A stretch of 64,000 bases of DNA from Papaver somniferum (GCF_003573695.1 NC_039358.1:237278337-237342336), one strand, 5' to 3'. Numbered from the stretch's first letter, positions 1 through 10,945 are shown. Translations and numbers: made by a program. Notes: generated from the letters alone by a model not told the origin.

Positions 1-2
1 TT

Positions 3-824
3 GGCTTAAAGATTCTTTCTTTAAGGTCAAATAACTTCAGTGGGCCAATCCCTGAAGAGATCTACAATTTTCCTAACCTTCAAATATTAGACTTGTCGAT
101 AAACAATCTCTCAGGTTCGATTCTTAAGATAGGGAACTTAAGGTGGCTACTGAGTAGACCTACTGAAAAGTATCATTTTCGTGATCCGGGATTGGACTTC
201 AGTGAAAAGCTAATGAACTTTCAATTTCAATTCAAGATGGTGATTAAAGGGGTCATGAGAAAGTTTGAGCAGTTGTATGTCAGTTCTGGAATCGATCTAT
301 CATGCAATGCTCTTGAGTGGAACATACCAGAAGAGATAGGTCAACTGAATGGGCTTTCTATGCTTAACCTATCACATAATCAGTTCTCTGGTTCAATCCC
401 AGTGAGTGTTGGAAGCATGAAGGGTTTAGAGTCCTTGGATTTGAGAGACAACAAACTGTCTGGACTTATCCCACAATCCCTAGCGTCATTGGATTTTCTC
501 AGCTATTTGAATCTATCTTCGAACAATTTCAGTGGCAGAATCCCAAGAGGGGAACACTTTGATACATTGAGTGGCGATGGTTCAGTGTATGCCAACAGAT
601 TGTTATGTGGGTTCCTTACAAACAGAACTTGTGACACTGACCAGAACAGTATTACTACTGACAAACATGTGGATTGGTTGTTTTACAGTTTTATGGCTTT
701 GGGATTTGGATTTTGGTTTTGGGGTCCGTTCTTTGTTTTGCTTATAAGGAAAGAGAAATGGTGGTTCGGGTATTGGAGATTGGTGGATATTGTTGCAGTT
801 AGAGTGACTAGACTTGTCTACTGA
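3..824 (+). CDS. LRR receptor-like protein (RLP), C-terminal part
   Basis: The reading frame is open from the window edge, so the gene begins upstream; the first ATG at 93 is internal. The protein shows leucine-rich repeats (LSLRSNNFSGPIP, LDLSINNLSG), then the non-LRR island and 'MVIKG' segment typical of plant RLPs. Four more C-terminal LRRs follow (IDLSCN, LNLSHNQFSGSIP, LDLRDNKLSGLIP, LNLSSNNFSGRIP). Next come a Cys-bearing cap (LLCG...RTC) and one transmembrane helix (about YSFMALGFGFWFWGPFFVLL), ending in a short basic cytoplasmic tail without a kinase domain. This is the Cf-9-like class: cell-surface receptors that signal through partner kinases in defence or development. The ligand cannot be inferred. 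A degraded 5' piece of a related gene lies about 900 bp downstream on the same strand, so this looks like the edge of an RLP cluster. The island is short compared with usual RLPs, and I cannot judge whether the full gene is intact. Confidence 0.85.
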   Translation, partial: GLKILSLRSNNFSGPIPEEIYNFPNLQILDLSINNLSGSILKIGNLRWLLSRPTEKYHFRDPGLDFSEKLMNFQFQFKMVIKGVMRKFEQLYVSSGIDLSCNALEWNIPEEIGQLNGLSMLNLSHNQFSGSIPVSVGSMKGLESLDLRDNKLSGLIPQSLASLDFLSYLNLSSNNFSGRIPRGEHFDTLSGDGSVYANRLLCGFLTNRTCDTDQNSITTDKHVDWLFYSFMALGFGFWFWGPFFVLLIRKEKWWFGYWRLVDIVAVRVTRLVY

Positions 825-1051
825 AAATTGAATTATGTTTGGTCTGCAACTGTGTTTGTAAATGATGCTCAAATGTAACGTTTCATATTATAAGAATGAC
901 ACTACATACACTAGCTGACTGTAGATGCGCCATACACCTAATGTATGAAGATGTGATAAAACCCACACACAGACATGTACCAACTACCAACAGGCAACAT
1001 CAAAAGTATCACTCTTAGCGTACCCTAAGCGGAGAAACATCATACAGAACA

Positions 1052-1440
1052 ATGTGTCCAATTTCAAGTTCATTGCCACTCTTGGCTAGTTGTCTAATTT
1101 TGCATAAGAAATTCAGTCTAACAAATTCATTTATAACCCAATGCAGTAAAATATTAATTGACAAGAACCCTCATGAGAGAGGTTTGCTAATAAAAGATGA
1201 AATTTTACCTCTTGAAGGTTTATTTGAAGAAGATGATTCGACCGCAGTAACAGCACTTTTTCGAGTGAAGTTTTCTCCGGTGGTCACAATGTCATTACAT
1301 CTGTCAGGCCTTATCAAGCAGTTATTTCTGCCAGGCATTTTATCAAACAGTTATTATTTGAAGTCTAATGGTGCTAATGAAAACATAATTGAGCAGAATT
1401 TAACAAATACAATGAGAATTAAAGAGATCTTAACCTTGAG
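1052..1440. repeat. Diverged direct repeat, copy 1 (partner at 2657-2975)
   Basis: This stretch aligns by eye with 2657-2975. Both copies begin 'tgtccaa(a)ttcaagttcatt' and share 'acaaattcatttata', 'cccaatgcag' and 'gtcaggc'. Both end with 'acaaatacaa(t/c)gagaattaaagagat'. On the minus strand each holds a short open stretch (LPDRCND here, MPDRIND in the other) followed by a consensus splice donor (AG|GTAAA). The 130-codon plus-strand reading frame here has no recognisable domain and is probably accidental. No gene family was recognised. Confidence 0.55.
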
Positions 1441-1749
1441 TTGATTCATTGACTAAGGGACTGTCTTTCGAATTCTTCAGAAAACAAGCTAATCAGTAGA
1501 TTTCATTCAGTACTCTTACTAATGGTAGAAAATGCTAAAGTATTTGATTTCCAGGTCTAGTTTTTCTAGTCCACTGCCACATTTTCTTGTGGGCGTGCTT
1601 GGTGGAGCAAGTATATGATCGGTCTTGCCTAGATACGCTAACTTGTAATGAGGACCACAATTATATAAATGGGCGGCAACTCACACTTCACTTCCTCAAT
1701 TAATGGATTTCGTTATCTAGGTCCTACTGGCAAAGGAAAATAGCTAGTG

Positions 1750-2260
1750 GTGCAGAAATTCCAAGTCAAGTCAAGTCAATTGAATAAAAAAAAATGTAAT
1801 CGTTTTCGAATACAAGTTTATAAAGCAATTAGTGAAATATTAAAGTTAGAGGTAAAAATAGCAATCTATACCAAATCCTCTTTGGATGACCCTTCCAATC
1901 GCTTGTCTTCGTGGCAAGAAGGCATCCAACGTGGAAATTATTGTGACTGGCATGGAATGCGGATGCTCAAGTGAGTCTTTTCATGTCATGTCCATCGACC
2001 TTCAAAACAAAGACCTTGAAATGTACCGATTTGATTCCTTTCCTTCATACCGCACTACGAGGTAAGTTATCTCCTTGGCTTTTCAACTTCAACTCATCTC
2101 GAGTACCTTGATCTTGCTTTCAATGATTTTTCAGGATCAGATATCACACTTCAGGTTTCTTGATCTCTCCCATTCAAACTTTCCTGCGTCTTTATCAGCT
2201 GGTACTTGATCAGATATCACACTTCAGGTTTCAATGATTAATACTAGAATCAGATAAACA
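1750..2260 (+). pseudogene. Decayed 5' part of an LRR receptor-like protein gene
   Basis: Three frames in turn encode an RLP N-terminus. 'KSSLDDPSNRLSSWQ...CDWHG' (about 1880-1955) is the LRRNT_2 cap that precedes the LRRs. 'SSESFHVMSIDLQNKDLE' and 'RGKLSPWLFN' follow in the next frame. 'THLEYLDLAFNDFSGSDITLQ' (about 2088-2155) is in a third frame, then 'FLDLSHSNFPASLSA'. At least two frameshifts and a small deletion separate these pieces, and no LRR body follows, so this is a non-functional fragment. It has the same strand and receptor class as the truncated gene at the left edge and is best explained as a decayed tandem duplicate. A 23-base piece (about 2132 and 2206) is repeated 74 bases apart at its end. 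Confidence 0.75.
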
Positions 2261-2499
2261 CCAAGATGGTTACACGTGTATCGAGGGAAAATGGGTAATT
2301 GCGCGTCAGTAACTCATCTCATCTGATGAGAAATTGACCGTGTTGACCGATAAATTAACAAAAGTAACGGATTTGGATGGAAACATGGATGGAGGCCTAG
2401 ATTTGCAAATTTGAAAAAAACAGGCTTATGGTTGTCTATCGGGTTGAAAATGAGGCCTATATCTGTTTATAATCCATGAAACAAATACATTCAGAGGTG

Positions 2500-3045
2500 A
2501 ACCAAAGAGATGAGTTTGCTAATAAAGATGAAAGTTTTACCTTCTGAAGCTTCCTTTGCAGAAGAACAAGAAGAAATGGCCAGCAACAAATATCATCTTC
2601 CAGTTCCACCTTCAGAAGCAACAAATAACAACCTCTAATAAAAAAAAATATCGAATAATGTGTCCAAATTCAAGTTCATTATCTGATTTCACACATAAGA
2701 ATTCTTTCTAACAAATTCATTTATACTAACCCAATGCAGCAAAATCTTAATCGATGAGCTTCATAAATGAAAGATGAAAGTTTACCTCTTGAAACCTTAG
2801 CCTTATTTGAAAAAGAAGAAGAACTGACCGCGGTAGCAGCAGAAGCATTTGGAGAGGCGTTTTCCCAGGTGGTCATAATATCATTAATTCTGTCAGGCAT
2901 TTTACCAAACATTCGTTGCTAACGAGAACATACTTGAGCAGTATTTAACAAATACAACGAGAATTAAAGAGATGGGTTCTCTAATAAAGATTGAAAGTTC
3001 ACCTTTTAGAAGCTTTTTTCAGAAGGAGAGGAAGAAGAAGAAATG
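2500..3045. repeat. Three further copies of a minus-strand exon/donor-like unit
   Basis: Units at about 2504, 2750 and 2963 (with a fourth at 1161) share 'gagatg(a/g)gtt..ctaataaagatgaaa' followed by a sequence that, on the minus strand, is a splice donor preceded by a Ser/Lys-rich open stretch ending ...KAKVSRG or similar. The longest is the minus-strand frame 2721-2912 (63 codons), with 'MPDRINDIMTTWENAS' followed by Ala/Ser-rich residues. They look like duplicated exons of one unrecognised minus-strand gene or gene fragment. No family was recognised, and the locus is probably not functional. Confidence 0.4.
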
Positions 3046-3440
3046 ATTGAATATCTGTGTTGAGGAATTCATGTTTTACTAGTTTTTTTTTGTACGGTGG
3101 TTAAGGGACGCGTGTTTTGGATTCTGGCTACCACCAAAAAGGAAAATACACACTTAATTGTGATATAGGACCGACCACCGAGATTAGTTTGCATTGTGCA
3201 TCCGGCATCTGCTTAATCAGTGTAGATAATTCCAGGTAGAAATTGACGTTTAGTCCCAAAATTTGTGGGCTTTGGACGCTTTAGTCCTGTCAAGCCTGGT
3301 ACATGAAGGTCCAAACTTATCAAATCTGAGACGGGTTAGTCCTGATATGAACGATTTAGTCCAAAGCATAATTTTTTCATGACAAAAATGCCCTATAAAC
3401 CAAGTTATTACTCTCATAATCCAGTTCCCATTTTCATTCA

Positions 3441-5280
3441 ACGGAAAAAACTTTCTAAGTAATCTCGACGTCTCAACGAAAATTCAATCACCAAATATGA
3501 TATGGTAATCGAAGAAACACTCGATTCAGCTTGATAAACCTAAACCTTCCATCGTCGATTCATTCTGTTCGAAGATTAACTCGAAATTTATATGAAAAGT
3601 TAAGGAGATTCAAGTACAACAAATTACTTTGACGATTTCATCATCGATAGCGATTTGAAGATAAGTTGAATCTGTTCTTATAATTTGATTTGATTTCCAT
3701 TGTTAAAAATGTCAATTTAAAATTTGATTTTAGGATTTTTAACGGTTTTTGAAACCTAAGTTCTTTGATTTCCTTTCGATTTTTTTATTTGACTAATGAT
3801 TAAATAAGAGTTTAGATCTACAATCACGTCATCTAAATCTTCTTACTTTAAAAATTTCTCTGCTGCTGAACCTGTTTCCCAAAAATGGAAACCATTTGAA
3901 TGTCATTTTCCGTCTTAGATCTAAACATGTGGTCACAAATCATACCTAATCTTATTGGTTGTATTTTAGTTTTGCATTTGAGTTATTGGTCATTTTAAGA
4001 TTCATTTATCATCTTATTAGTCTATTTCTTCTATTTTTTTTGGTGTTCTGCATTCAGTAATTATTGATGGGAAATCGTAATTTTGTTTGTATATTATTCC
4101 CCATTTAAGGTTTATGCGTTTGTTGCTTGAAAGCCTTGTTGCTTTTGGTGGGAAAAATTCGCATGTCTCTGAGTGTTACTTATTTTTTGAATACTTGTCA
4201 CTTAATGCATAATGTTATGGTGTGCTTAACATTGTTGATATTTCTTAGGACTTAAATTGCTCGGGCGGACCTTCTTATGATGCTTTTACTAGTGATGATG
4301 TTTGTCTAGTGATCATTTAAATTGCACTTTGATCTCTGAATTTTCTTTTTCTGCTTCAGGATATTTATGGCAGACAATCTTTAGTAGAAATGATACATTG
4401 GTAAGGGTATTTACATTGGTTCTCTTTATTTTGGTTTAATAAGAATGTTTAAGAAGTCCAATAATATACAGAACCGACGCAACCTTTCTACCTGAATTAT
4501 GGGACGCCAAATCAATTTTTGTATCTAGATCCGAGCAGAAATAAGTATATCTTCCTTACTAGTGACTGAGAGTTAATAAATCATCTGAAACTGATGAAAT
4601 ACTTCACCCTGACGACATTTGTATAGCCAATACCCTTATGTTATTAATACTTCGATAAATAACAAAACTGACTGTGTATGTTGGTTGACTAAACAAGATG
4701 GATTTTCATTTTCTTTCTTCTTTTATAAAAGAAGTGTAGCTTGTCGTAATCTCAAGGATAGCTTTTCTCACTATTATCATTTCTCACAATTGCTAACTGA
4801 ACGACACCTTTGTCCATTAGTTTCATTTGATATCTGGATTTTTATTTGCTAATTTTTCTTACTCCTGGCATTGTCCTTAGAAACTATATATGAGTAACCG
4901 AATGACAGTGTGTTCTGTTTTTATGAACAACTAAAAATCGGGAGGAAAATTACAAAAATCAGAGAACTATTATATTCCGTAATATACAATAATATGTGGG
5001 GTTTTCTCAAACTTGGTTTAAGTTTAGGGGTAATTCAAGTAAGGTGTATGCCCTCCTAATGGCTGAGTGAAACTGGATACTGCAGTGGGGGTATTGGATG
5101 TTGTATGTTATACTCTTTTCTTTTGCTTAGGACAAGTAGACAGATAGGCAAGGCATACCTAATCGTAGGTCCCTAGCTGATTCATGCGCTCCCTTCATAT
5201 CGTATGATTTTCGTTCCTCAGGGAGCTATACGGTAAGGAAGATAATCTTCACTCTCTTAATTTGGTGTGATCTGTAGCAG
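3441..5280. other. Non-coding interior of the candidate TIR element
   Basis: This stretch is AT-rich, with stops in all frames. Its first 300 bases resemble a 5' untranslated or promoter region (pyrimidine-rich, with a conspicuous 'tcatcatcgatagcgat' stretch). I found no domain, RNA gene or long repeat in it. The 77-codon frame at 4619-4852 shows no recognisable features and is not called as a gene. Confidence 0.5.
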
Positions 5281-5284
5281 TAGG

Positions 5285-6560
5285 GAGTCTTAATGTGTAC
5301 ATAAACGTACACATGTAGATTCTTAATGTGTACATAATTGTACACATATTGACTATGTTTCTGTTAGTATTGTGTATAGGAAAGTTGGTTGGAGCCACGT
5401 CAAGGTGAGAGCCACTTGGATGCTATGCTAAGATGAAAGAATTTTATTGCTCTCCATTTTTTGACATGATTTTCTGATAAAAAAACAGTTCAATGTTTTC
5501 ATGCATTTTAAGACAATAGAAACACAACTCTTCTCCTTCTCGATCTAAGAAGGGTTAGTGAATCAAAAGATTCGCGTTACTTTTTCTATTTGTATTCCTC
5601 TTGTCAAGCACGTAACTAATTTGTTTTTACCAAATATTTTTTAGGCTGCATAAGTTGCAGTTGGACAGACCGTTACTGCAGTTGGAGGGACCGTTACTGC
5701 ATCAGTTGTACACCTGTTATTGTTAACGTGTACATAAATGTACACTTGTTGATTTTAATGTGTACATAGTTGAACCACATGCTGAATTTTTGAAACTTCT
5801 AGGTTTGAAAGATATAAATCGATCTGCTTCTTGATTTTAATGTACACTTGTTGATTTTAATGTGTATATAGTTGCCAATCGCTGAAGATGAAGACTCTAT
5901 GATCGTCTTTAGTATGGCAGAGGCATGGTAGCGGAGCTGAGCTAGCAAATACAGTGGATGTTGTTGCCACTAATATAATGCATGGAAAAAGACCGAGGTA
6001 TATATATATCCTTTTTTTCATCTTACTTTATTTATACAATTGGTGTTCATGTAAATTACCTAGTTGTTAGCGAAACTATAGCATTCCTGGTTGACTAGGC
6101 CATGCAAGTTAAAAAATGACATATGTTTTTGAATTTTAAGTGTGTTTGAGCACAATTACTAAGTGCATGAGGTTGACATCAATGAAAACCCCAATTTTTT
6201 TTATTACGAATATTGGATTTAACTAGCTCTCAATGAAGTTGCCATGGTTGCGGTGTCTGTGAACCTTTCCATTTTTACAATGTCTCCATGTAGTCGCAAG
6301 TTTCGGTTAAATCATATTATTGTTCATTTAGCACCTCGGGCGGCAGATGAGATTTTATATAGGTCACTATTTGTGGACTTGTTAAATTTTTCCTTCTGGC
6401 TATGGATATTTTCTTTGTTAGTTGTTACAGAGTATAGGCTCCCATGAAACTAGGGTGTACAAACTAGTGCACATGTAAATAACAAAGGTGTACATAATTG
6501 TACACATGTTGGTTTTTAATGTGTACATAATTATACACATGTTGTATGTGTTTCTCTCTG
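5285..6560. repeat. Dispersed GTGTACA...TGTACAC palindromes
   Basis: Near-perfect inverted motifs of the form GTGTACA-(TAAT/TAAA)-TGTACAC occur at about 5293, 5329, 5738, 6488 and 6524. Half copies lie at about 5758, 5840 and 5860. The spacer 'tgttgattttaat' recurs between neighbours (5747, 5848, 6508). This is one element-specific palindrome family, confined to the candidate TIR element here. The arms are 7 bp with a 4-bp centre. Confidence 0.75.
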
Positions 6561-7131
6561 TCTATATGTGCTTGTTCAGTTTTACATGTACTAAGTTTTT
6601 GTCCTATTGTAGCTGTATGACATGATATTCAAAAATGAGGATATTATATCCTTACTGTGAATGTGAATTACATGATATTCAAAAATGAGAATATTATATC
6701 CTTGAGGTCCACATCTTCGTGAACTACCATGTCTTGTTAGAGTAGCTTAGAGTTTAGTTTCTTCAAAATTTTAGGAGACACCACGAATTCTTTCAATTGT
6801 GTTAAATTTCGAGGTAATTTTCGCTCTGCACCCTTTTAATCTCCATATGCTTATGTACTAGTACTTTATTAGTTTCGTAAAGTCTTTCTTGCAGTGCATC
6901 TTGTTATATCTGGTACTGATTTAACTGCATTTTCTCCATGCACTCTCTAGCATCCACTGTTTATATTCATATCGTTTTAGACAATCTTTTTGATGTAGAA
7001 CATACAAGTTCCTCTAGGTTAGTTTTGTTCCTTGGAAATGTGCACAACTGTTGCCCGCATATTTTTTGCTAAATTCACTATGACAGTATGTTGATATGTA
7101 TCTAACATTTTTTTTTTCTGAATATGGTAAC

Positions 7132-7257
7132 AGGATGACGACACTGCACTGCTAGAGCAAGCACTCGCAATGTCACTAAACGACCATCAGTCTATTCCAT
7201 CTGGTGGATTATTATTGGAAGACACTGATGAATTTTGGTACACCAATGTAAACTAAG
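7132..7257 (+). pseudogene. Captured exon with ubiquitin-interacting motif (RPN10-like)
   Basis: After a polypyrimidine tract and AG (about 7134), an open stretch of about 40 codons reads DDDTALLEQALAMSLNDHQS and ends at a TAA near 7257. The core (acidic run, then aLLxQALAMSL) matches the ubiquitin-interacting motif consensus. It most resembles a UIM of the plant 26S proteasome ubiquitin receptor RPN10, where a similar acidic-ALLQQALAMSM motif occurs. No von Willebrand-type N-domain or other RPN10 exon was recognised nearby, so this is a fragment. It lies 300 bp inside the right end of a candidate transposon, which suggests transduplication. The UIM assignment is fairly sure; the RPN10 origin is inference. 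Confidence 0.45.
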
Positions 7258-7789
7258 TTTTTTAAAAAATGAGAATTATATAGTCATATGGGTACTCTCT
7301 TTGTAGATCTCGGAAAGATCTTTCCAAATATATAAAGTTTGCGAATTTTGGACAAACGGTTCGAAAGATAAAAAAAATTTAAATTTTTTTTATATTATTT
7401 AAGATTGTTGACATCACCGTGAGTCATTTTGGACTAAACTGTAAATAAAGAAGGTTATTTGTGTACTTTCCTTAAAAAAGGACTAACTTGTACCTAGTTG
7501 AATGGGTCAGGACTAACTAGTATATTTGGATGGGATTTTGGACTAAACTGTATTTTTTCCTAATTTCAGATCTTGGTCTAGTCTTGGACGGATTGGAACA
7601 TCTTCCCAACAAAATTTTCGGTGGAATAACTGAGCTCGTGTTTTCCAATCATTATATACGGACCACACTGACGGATGACGCAAAAACCGCCTCCCTCACA
7701 TGGTGTGGATCCCACCCCTTGGGGGTTTAGCAGGGGGCCACTTTTAGGCCTCACCATTAGAAGAATATGATGGGATGGTTTTTTCTTAG

Positions 7790-8285
7790 TCCATCTAGAT
7801 TCTCTGCAATTTTGATTACCGATTAATTATCACAAACAACTTCATAGGTTTTTCAGAAGGGAAACCAAGCTCTCCCATAAGCTTTTTCAACCATAAAAAT
7901 TCACAAATGCCTTTTACTATTGCCTTATATTTCGTTTCAGCACTTGACAAGGAAACAACCGATTGTTTCTTAGACTTCCAAGTTACTAAGTTACCCCCGA
8001 CAAAGGTAACATACCGATATGTTGATCTTCTCCTATCACCTTTTCCTCCCCGGTCCAAGTCAGTGTATCCGAATACATAGAGATGTCCATATTTTGAAAA
8101 CATCAACCCTCTTCCTGAAGCAGATTACAAATATCTTAGTATCCTTATGAATGCATCCATGTGTTGTTGACCCGGATTATGAATAAATCTGCGTACAACA
8201 CTTGAATCTTAGGAAATATCAGGTCTTGTATGAGAAAGATAAATCAAGCGGCCAACTAACCTTTGGTATATCCCATTGTCAGCTG
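7790..8285 (-). pseudogene. Ty1/copia polyprotein remnant (RT end and RNase H)
   Basis: Read on the minus strand from about 8285, the fragment encodes the C-terminal end of a copia reverse transcriptase region (YQRLVGRLIYLSHTRPDIS, then HMDAFIRILRYL) followed by copia RNase H. The RNase H shows the hallmarks GYTDLD, DRRRSTYRYVTFVGGNLVTW, SKKQSVVSLSSAETKYKAI and LWLKKLMGELGF. Two in-frame stops (after RPDIS and after RILRYL) and a frameshift after PMKL show that it is dead. No LTR was recognised on either side. It sits directly against the right flank of the candidate TIR element. Confidence 0.85.
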
Positions 8286-8730
8286 GTACTTGATCAGAAC
8301 ACTCTTCAAGACCATGATTTTGTTCCATGGGAGACCCTATCGGCACACTTAAAAAGAGGGGGTCTAACAACCACACCCAATATTTCGATTAGCAATTTGT
8401 ATGGACTAACTCCAATATACTTTCTAGAGAATCAACTAGACAGTCAGACTCAATCTAGAGAAAATTATATCGAGGAGTTAATATCTCTCTCTCGATTTGA
8501 TTCTACTCAAGCAAATAGAAATCTGCGAGTCTTATTAGATACAAGGATAATAAACTTGGACGATACCAGAGAACAATATCCAAGGATCAATCAATTTCCA
8601 ATCAACAACCAAAGGTTGGATTTCACAATTGATCGATACAAACGCACAACCTGTGATATTTCAATTATATAACAAAATATAATGCGGAATAGAAATAAAC
8701 ACAGACACCAGAAATTTTGTTAACGAGGAC
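8286..8730. other. Unassigned repeat-like sequence beside the copia remnant
   Basis: A plus-strand frame of 156 codons (8202-8672) overlaps the copia remnant at its 5' end and otherwise matches no domain I know. The tail 'aatgcggaatagaaataaacac...ccagaaattttgttaacgagg' has the look of a dispersed retroelement sequence, but I cannot name it. No reliable gene is present. Confidence 0.3.
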
Positions 8731-8732
8731 GT

Positions 8733-9030
8733 CCTTGCACTTTCATGCAAAAACCCATTGATCTTGCCTTAACTTTTTATTTTGTATTATGGCCTCTTAT
8801 GGAATGTTGCGACAATATGACATGCCTAAATATTCTTGCGAAAATAAATCCCCATGACATTGTCGTCTTGCGACGAAATCGCAGGATGTCTTCGCACTTT
8901 CATGCGAAAACCCATTGATCTCGTCTTATCGTTTTCTTTTGTATTATTGCCTCTTCAGGATTGTTGCACAAATATGACAAGCCTTAATACTCTTGCGAAT
9001 AGAAAGCCTCATGACATTTGCGTATTAAGA
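8733..9030. repeat. Two-copy tandem repeat, about 158-bp period
   Basis: Copies at about 8733-8872 and 8891-9030 share 'cactttcatgc(a/g)aaaacccattgatct', 'tttgtattat(g/t)gcctctt' and 'atgaca(t/a)gcc'. They also share 'tattcttgcga' and 'catgacatt'. They lie in the non-coding 3' part of the Tat-like retrotransposon. Tandem repeats 3' of pol are usual in this lineage. Confidence 0.65.
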
Positions 9031-9796
9031 CACTTATCAGCTCCCTAATGGAGGGCGCCGCCCTTATCTTCCCCCTGGTTGCCCCTTCAAGGAGGCGTAC
9101 TTCTACCATACAAGGTTAGCTCCTACCATCCAGTCTTAACAACAACCAGTTGTTTTCGCAGCCTCTTATCCCTTTTACCTATAGGGCTTATGGTTATGAG
9201 ACTGCACCCTGAGTGGGGTTTTCTTTGGGCCGAGTGCAGTATAAGCCAAGGCTTGTCAAGAATGGAAAGGTACGTGTCAAACGTCCCTGGCACTCTTGAC
9301 TCAACCGTGTACCTCGGCGCCATGATTAGATCGGCACTCCTTGGGAGAGTCTTTATTACCTTAGTCTCCCAACCCAAGTCATATGCTTAAGCTGAGAATC
9401 CAAGGTGCCTCTCCCGGATGAGCTTTATTGAACCCAAATCTCCATGACTCAGGTTCCGGTGGAGGTGTAGCCTTTCCCTGAGCCATGCAACAGGTACCCC
9501 CTAATATGACGTACTTTAGGTCTCACATTTGCCTCTTGCGAAATTTTATTTGTGAACTAGGGTGTACGCCATAAAGGTTCGCCCCTTTCTTTTATGTCAT
9601 TGTTCTGTGATTATCTCTGTGAAAAGTTCGCATATCATGATCTTGTTTTGATATGAATATTCTTGCAATTATTCTTTCAGAATCCATAAATTTTCAAAGC
9701 TTCTTACGGATAATATCTTTTTAAGTACAACTTGTTCCATGGTCTGTCTAGTCTATGACCAACATCTCTACCTTCTGGATCCATTAATCTATAAGC
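9031..9796 (-). other. 3' non-coding part of the Tat-like element
   Basis: This is a GC-richer stretch downstream (minus strand) of the integrase. Overlapping frames of 84-103 codons occur on both strands here, but neither has recognisable domains. It is consistent with the long untranslated 3' region of a gypsy element. The expected left LTR (a copy of 13996-14467) was not found between 8285 and 9796, so the element is truncated or its 3' LTR is lost. Confidence 0.4.
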
Positions 9797-10942
9797 TCAT
9801 GTTCCAACTATCTCCTTAATGATGTAAGGTCCATCCCATTTTTTCGCTAATTTTCCACCATTTTCTCGCTGATATATTGGTGTCTCTCGCAGAACTAAAT
9901 CTCCTGGCTGAAATTCGCGTATTTTGACACGTTTATTATATTCTCGGGCTAATCTTCGCTGATAATTCTCCATATGTTGTAAAGATTTTTCTCTTCTTTC
10001 TTCTAATTCATCAAGTTTATTTAAGATCAATCCCGCACTAAGATTTTTCTCCCAAGCTTCTCTTTTTGTTGTCGGAATAACAACTTCTGTTGGTAACACC
10101 GCTTCAACTCCGTATGTTAAACAAAAAGGTGACATTCCAGTAGCTTCTCTTCTAGTTGTATTATAAGCCCATACTGCATTATGTACTTGTTCGCACCATG
10201 CTCTGTGATGTCCTTCCAATTTCTTCTTTAATATATCTGCAATTGTTTTGTTTGTTGCTTCTACCTACCCATTAGCTTGTGGATACAAAGGAGTAGACTT
10301 TCCACATTTTATCTTGAATGCATTAAGTAGCATTTCTATATTTTGTCTTTCAAATTGTTTCCCATTATCAGATACCAACTGCGCAGGAATTCTGAATCTG
10401 CAAATGATATTTTCAAATATGAATGTAAAGATATCTTTGTCGCGAATATGCTGTACTGCCTTCACTTCTGTCCATTCTGTGAAATAATCTGTTGCGACTA
10501 TTAAATATCTTCTTTGTCCAGAATCTGGTAAAAATGGTCCCACAATATCTAAGCGCCACTTTCCAAAAGGCCACACACTGGTTGAAGATGATAGTGGTGC
10601 TCCAGGTGCATGTATTTTCTTTCCATGCCGCTGACAATCTTCGCAACGTCTTGATATTTGTTTTGCATCTTCGTGCATGTATGGCCAGTAATAACCTTGC
10701 ATTTTTGCTCTATGTGCCAAATATCTTCCCTCGCTATGATGGCCAACATCCCCACTATGTAACATTTTTAGTACTTTTTCTTCTTCCTCTCGTGTCAAAC
10801 ATCTGAGTGATGGTCCATTAAAGGATTTTCGGTATAGCAACCCATCTCTTAATTCATAATTCATTGCACGGCTTTTTAACTTGTGTGTTTCCAATCTATT
10901 TCTTGGTGTTTCTCCTTTCCCCAAATATGCATGAAGTTCCAT
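9797..10942 (-). pseudogene. Integrase of the Tat-like element
   Basis: The H2C2 zinc-binding module is present (HSGDVGHHSEGR ... RRCEDCQRHGK). The core domain follows with its first Asp in WRLDIVGPF, the second in LVSDNGKQF and the Glu in the PQANG-x-VEATNKT region. There the glutamine codon expected after NG is a TAA (about 10262-10264), separating two otherwise contiguous frames (10265-10942 and 9797-10219 onward). The C-terminal part has the usual AWAYNTTRR, FCLTYGVEAVLP and GDLVLRETP motifs. No chromodomain is seen, in keeping with the Tat/Athila branch. Confidence 0.85.
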
Positions 10943-10945
10943 TCT

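Larger units (their letters stand above)
3227..7568. mobile_element. Candidate TIR transposon (Pack-MULE-like) with imperfect TSD
   Basis: The left end (3235 onward) begins GGTAGAAATTGACGTTTAGT. The reverse complement of the right end (7560 backward) begins GGAAAAAATACAGTTTAGT. Both then carry 'TTAGTCC' repeats with intervening similarity over about 150 bp (3235-3380 and 7430-7560). The 8 bases outside each end are TAATTCCA (3227-3234) and TAATTTCA (7561-7568), one mismatch apart, as expected of an old target-site duplication. The interior has no transposase. It holds intron-like AT-rich DNA, dispersed GTGTACA palindromes and one exon encoding a ubiquitin-interacting motif. This is consistent with a non-autonomous element that captured host exons. 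The TIRs are degenerate, so the class (MULE or hAT) is uncertain. Confidence 0.5.

Noticed and set aside
8202..8672. 156-codon plus-strand frame
   Set aside because: Its first third is antisense to a clear copia RT fragment and the rest matches no domain, so it is probably chance.
9079..9390. Overlapping frames of about 100 codons on both strands
   Set aside because: They lie in the non-coding 3' part of a gypsy element, mirror each other and show no domain.
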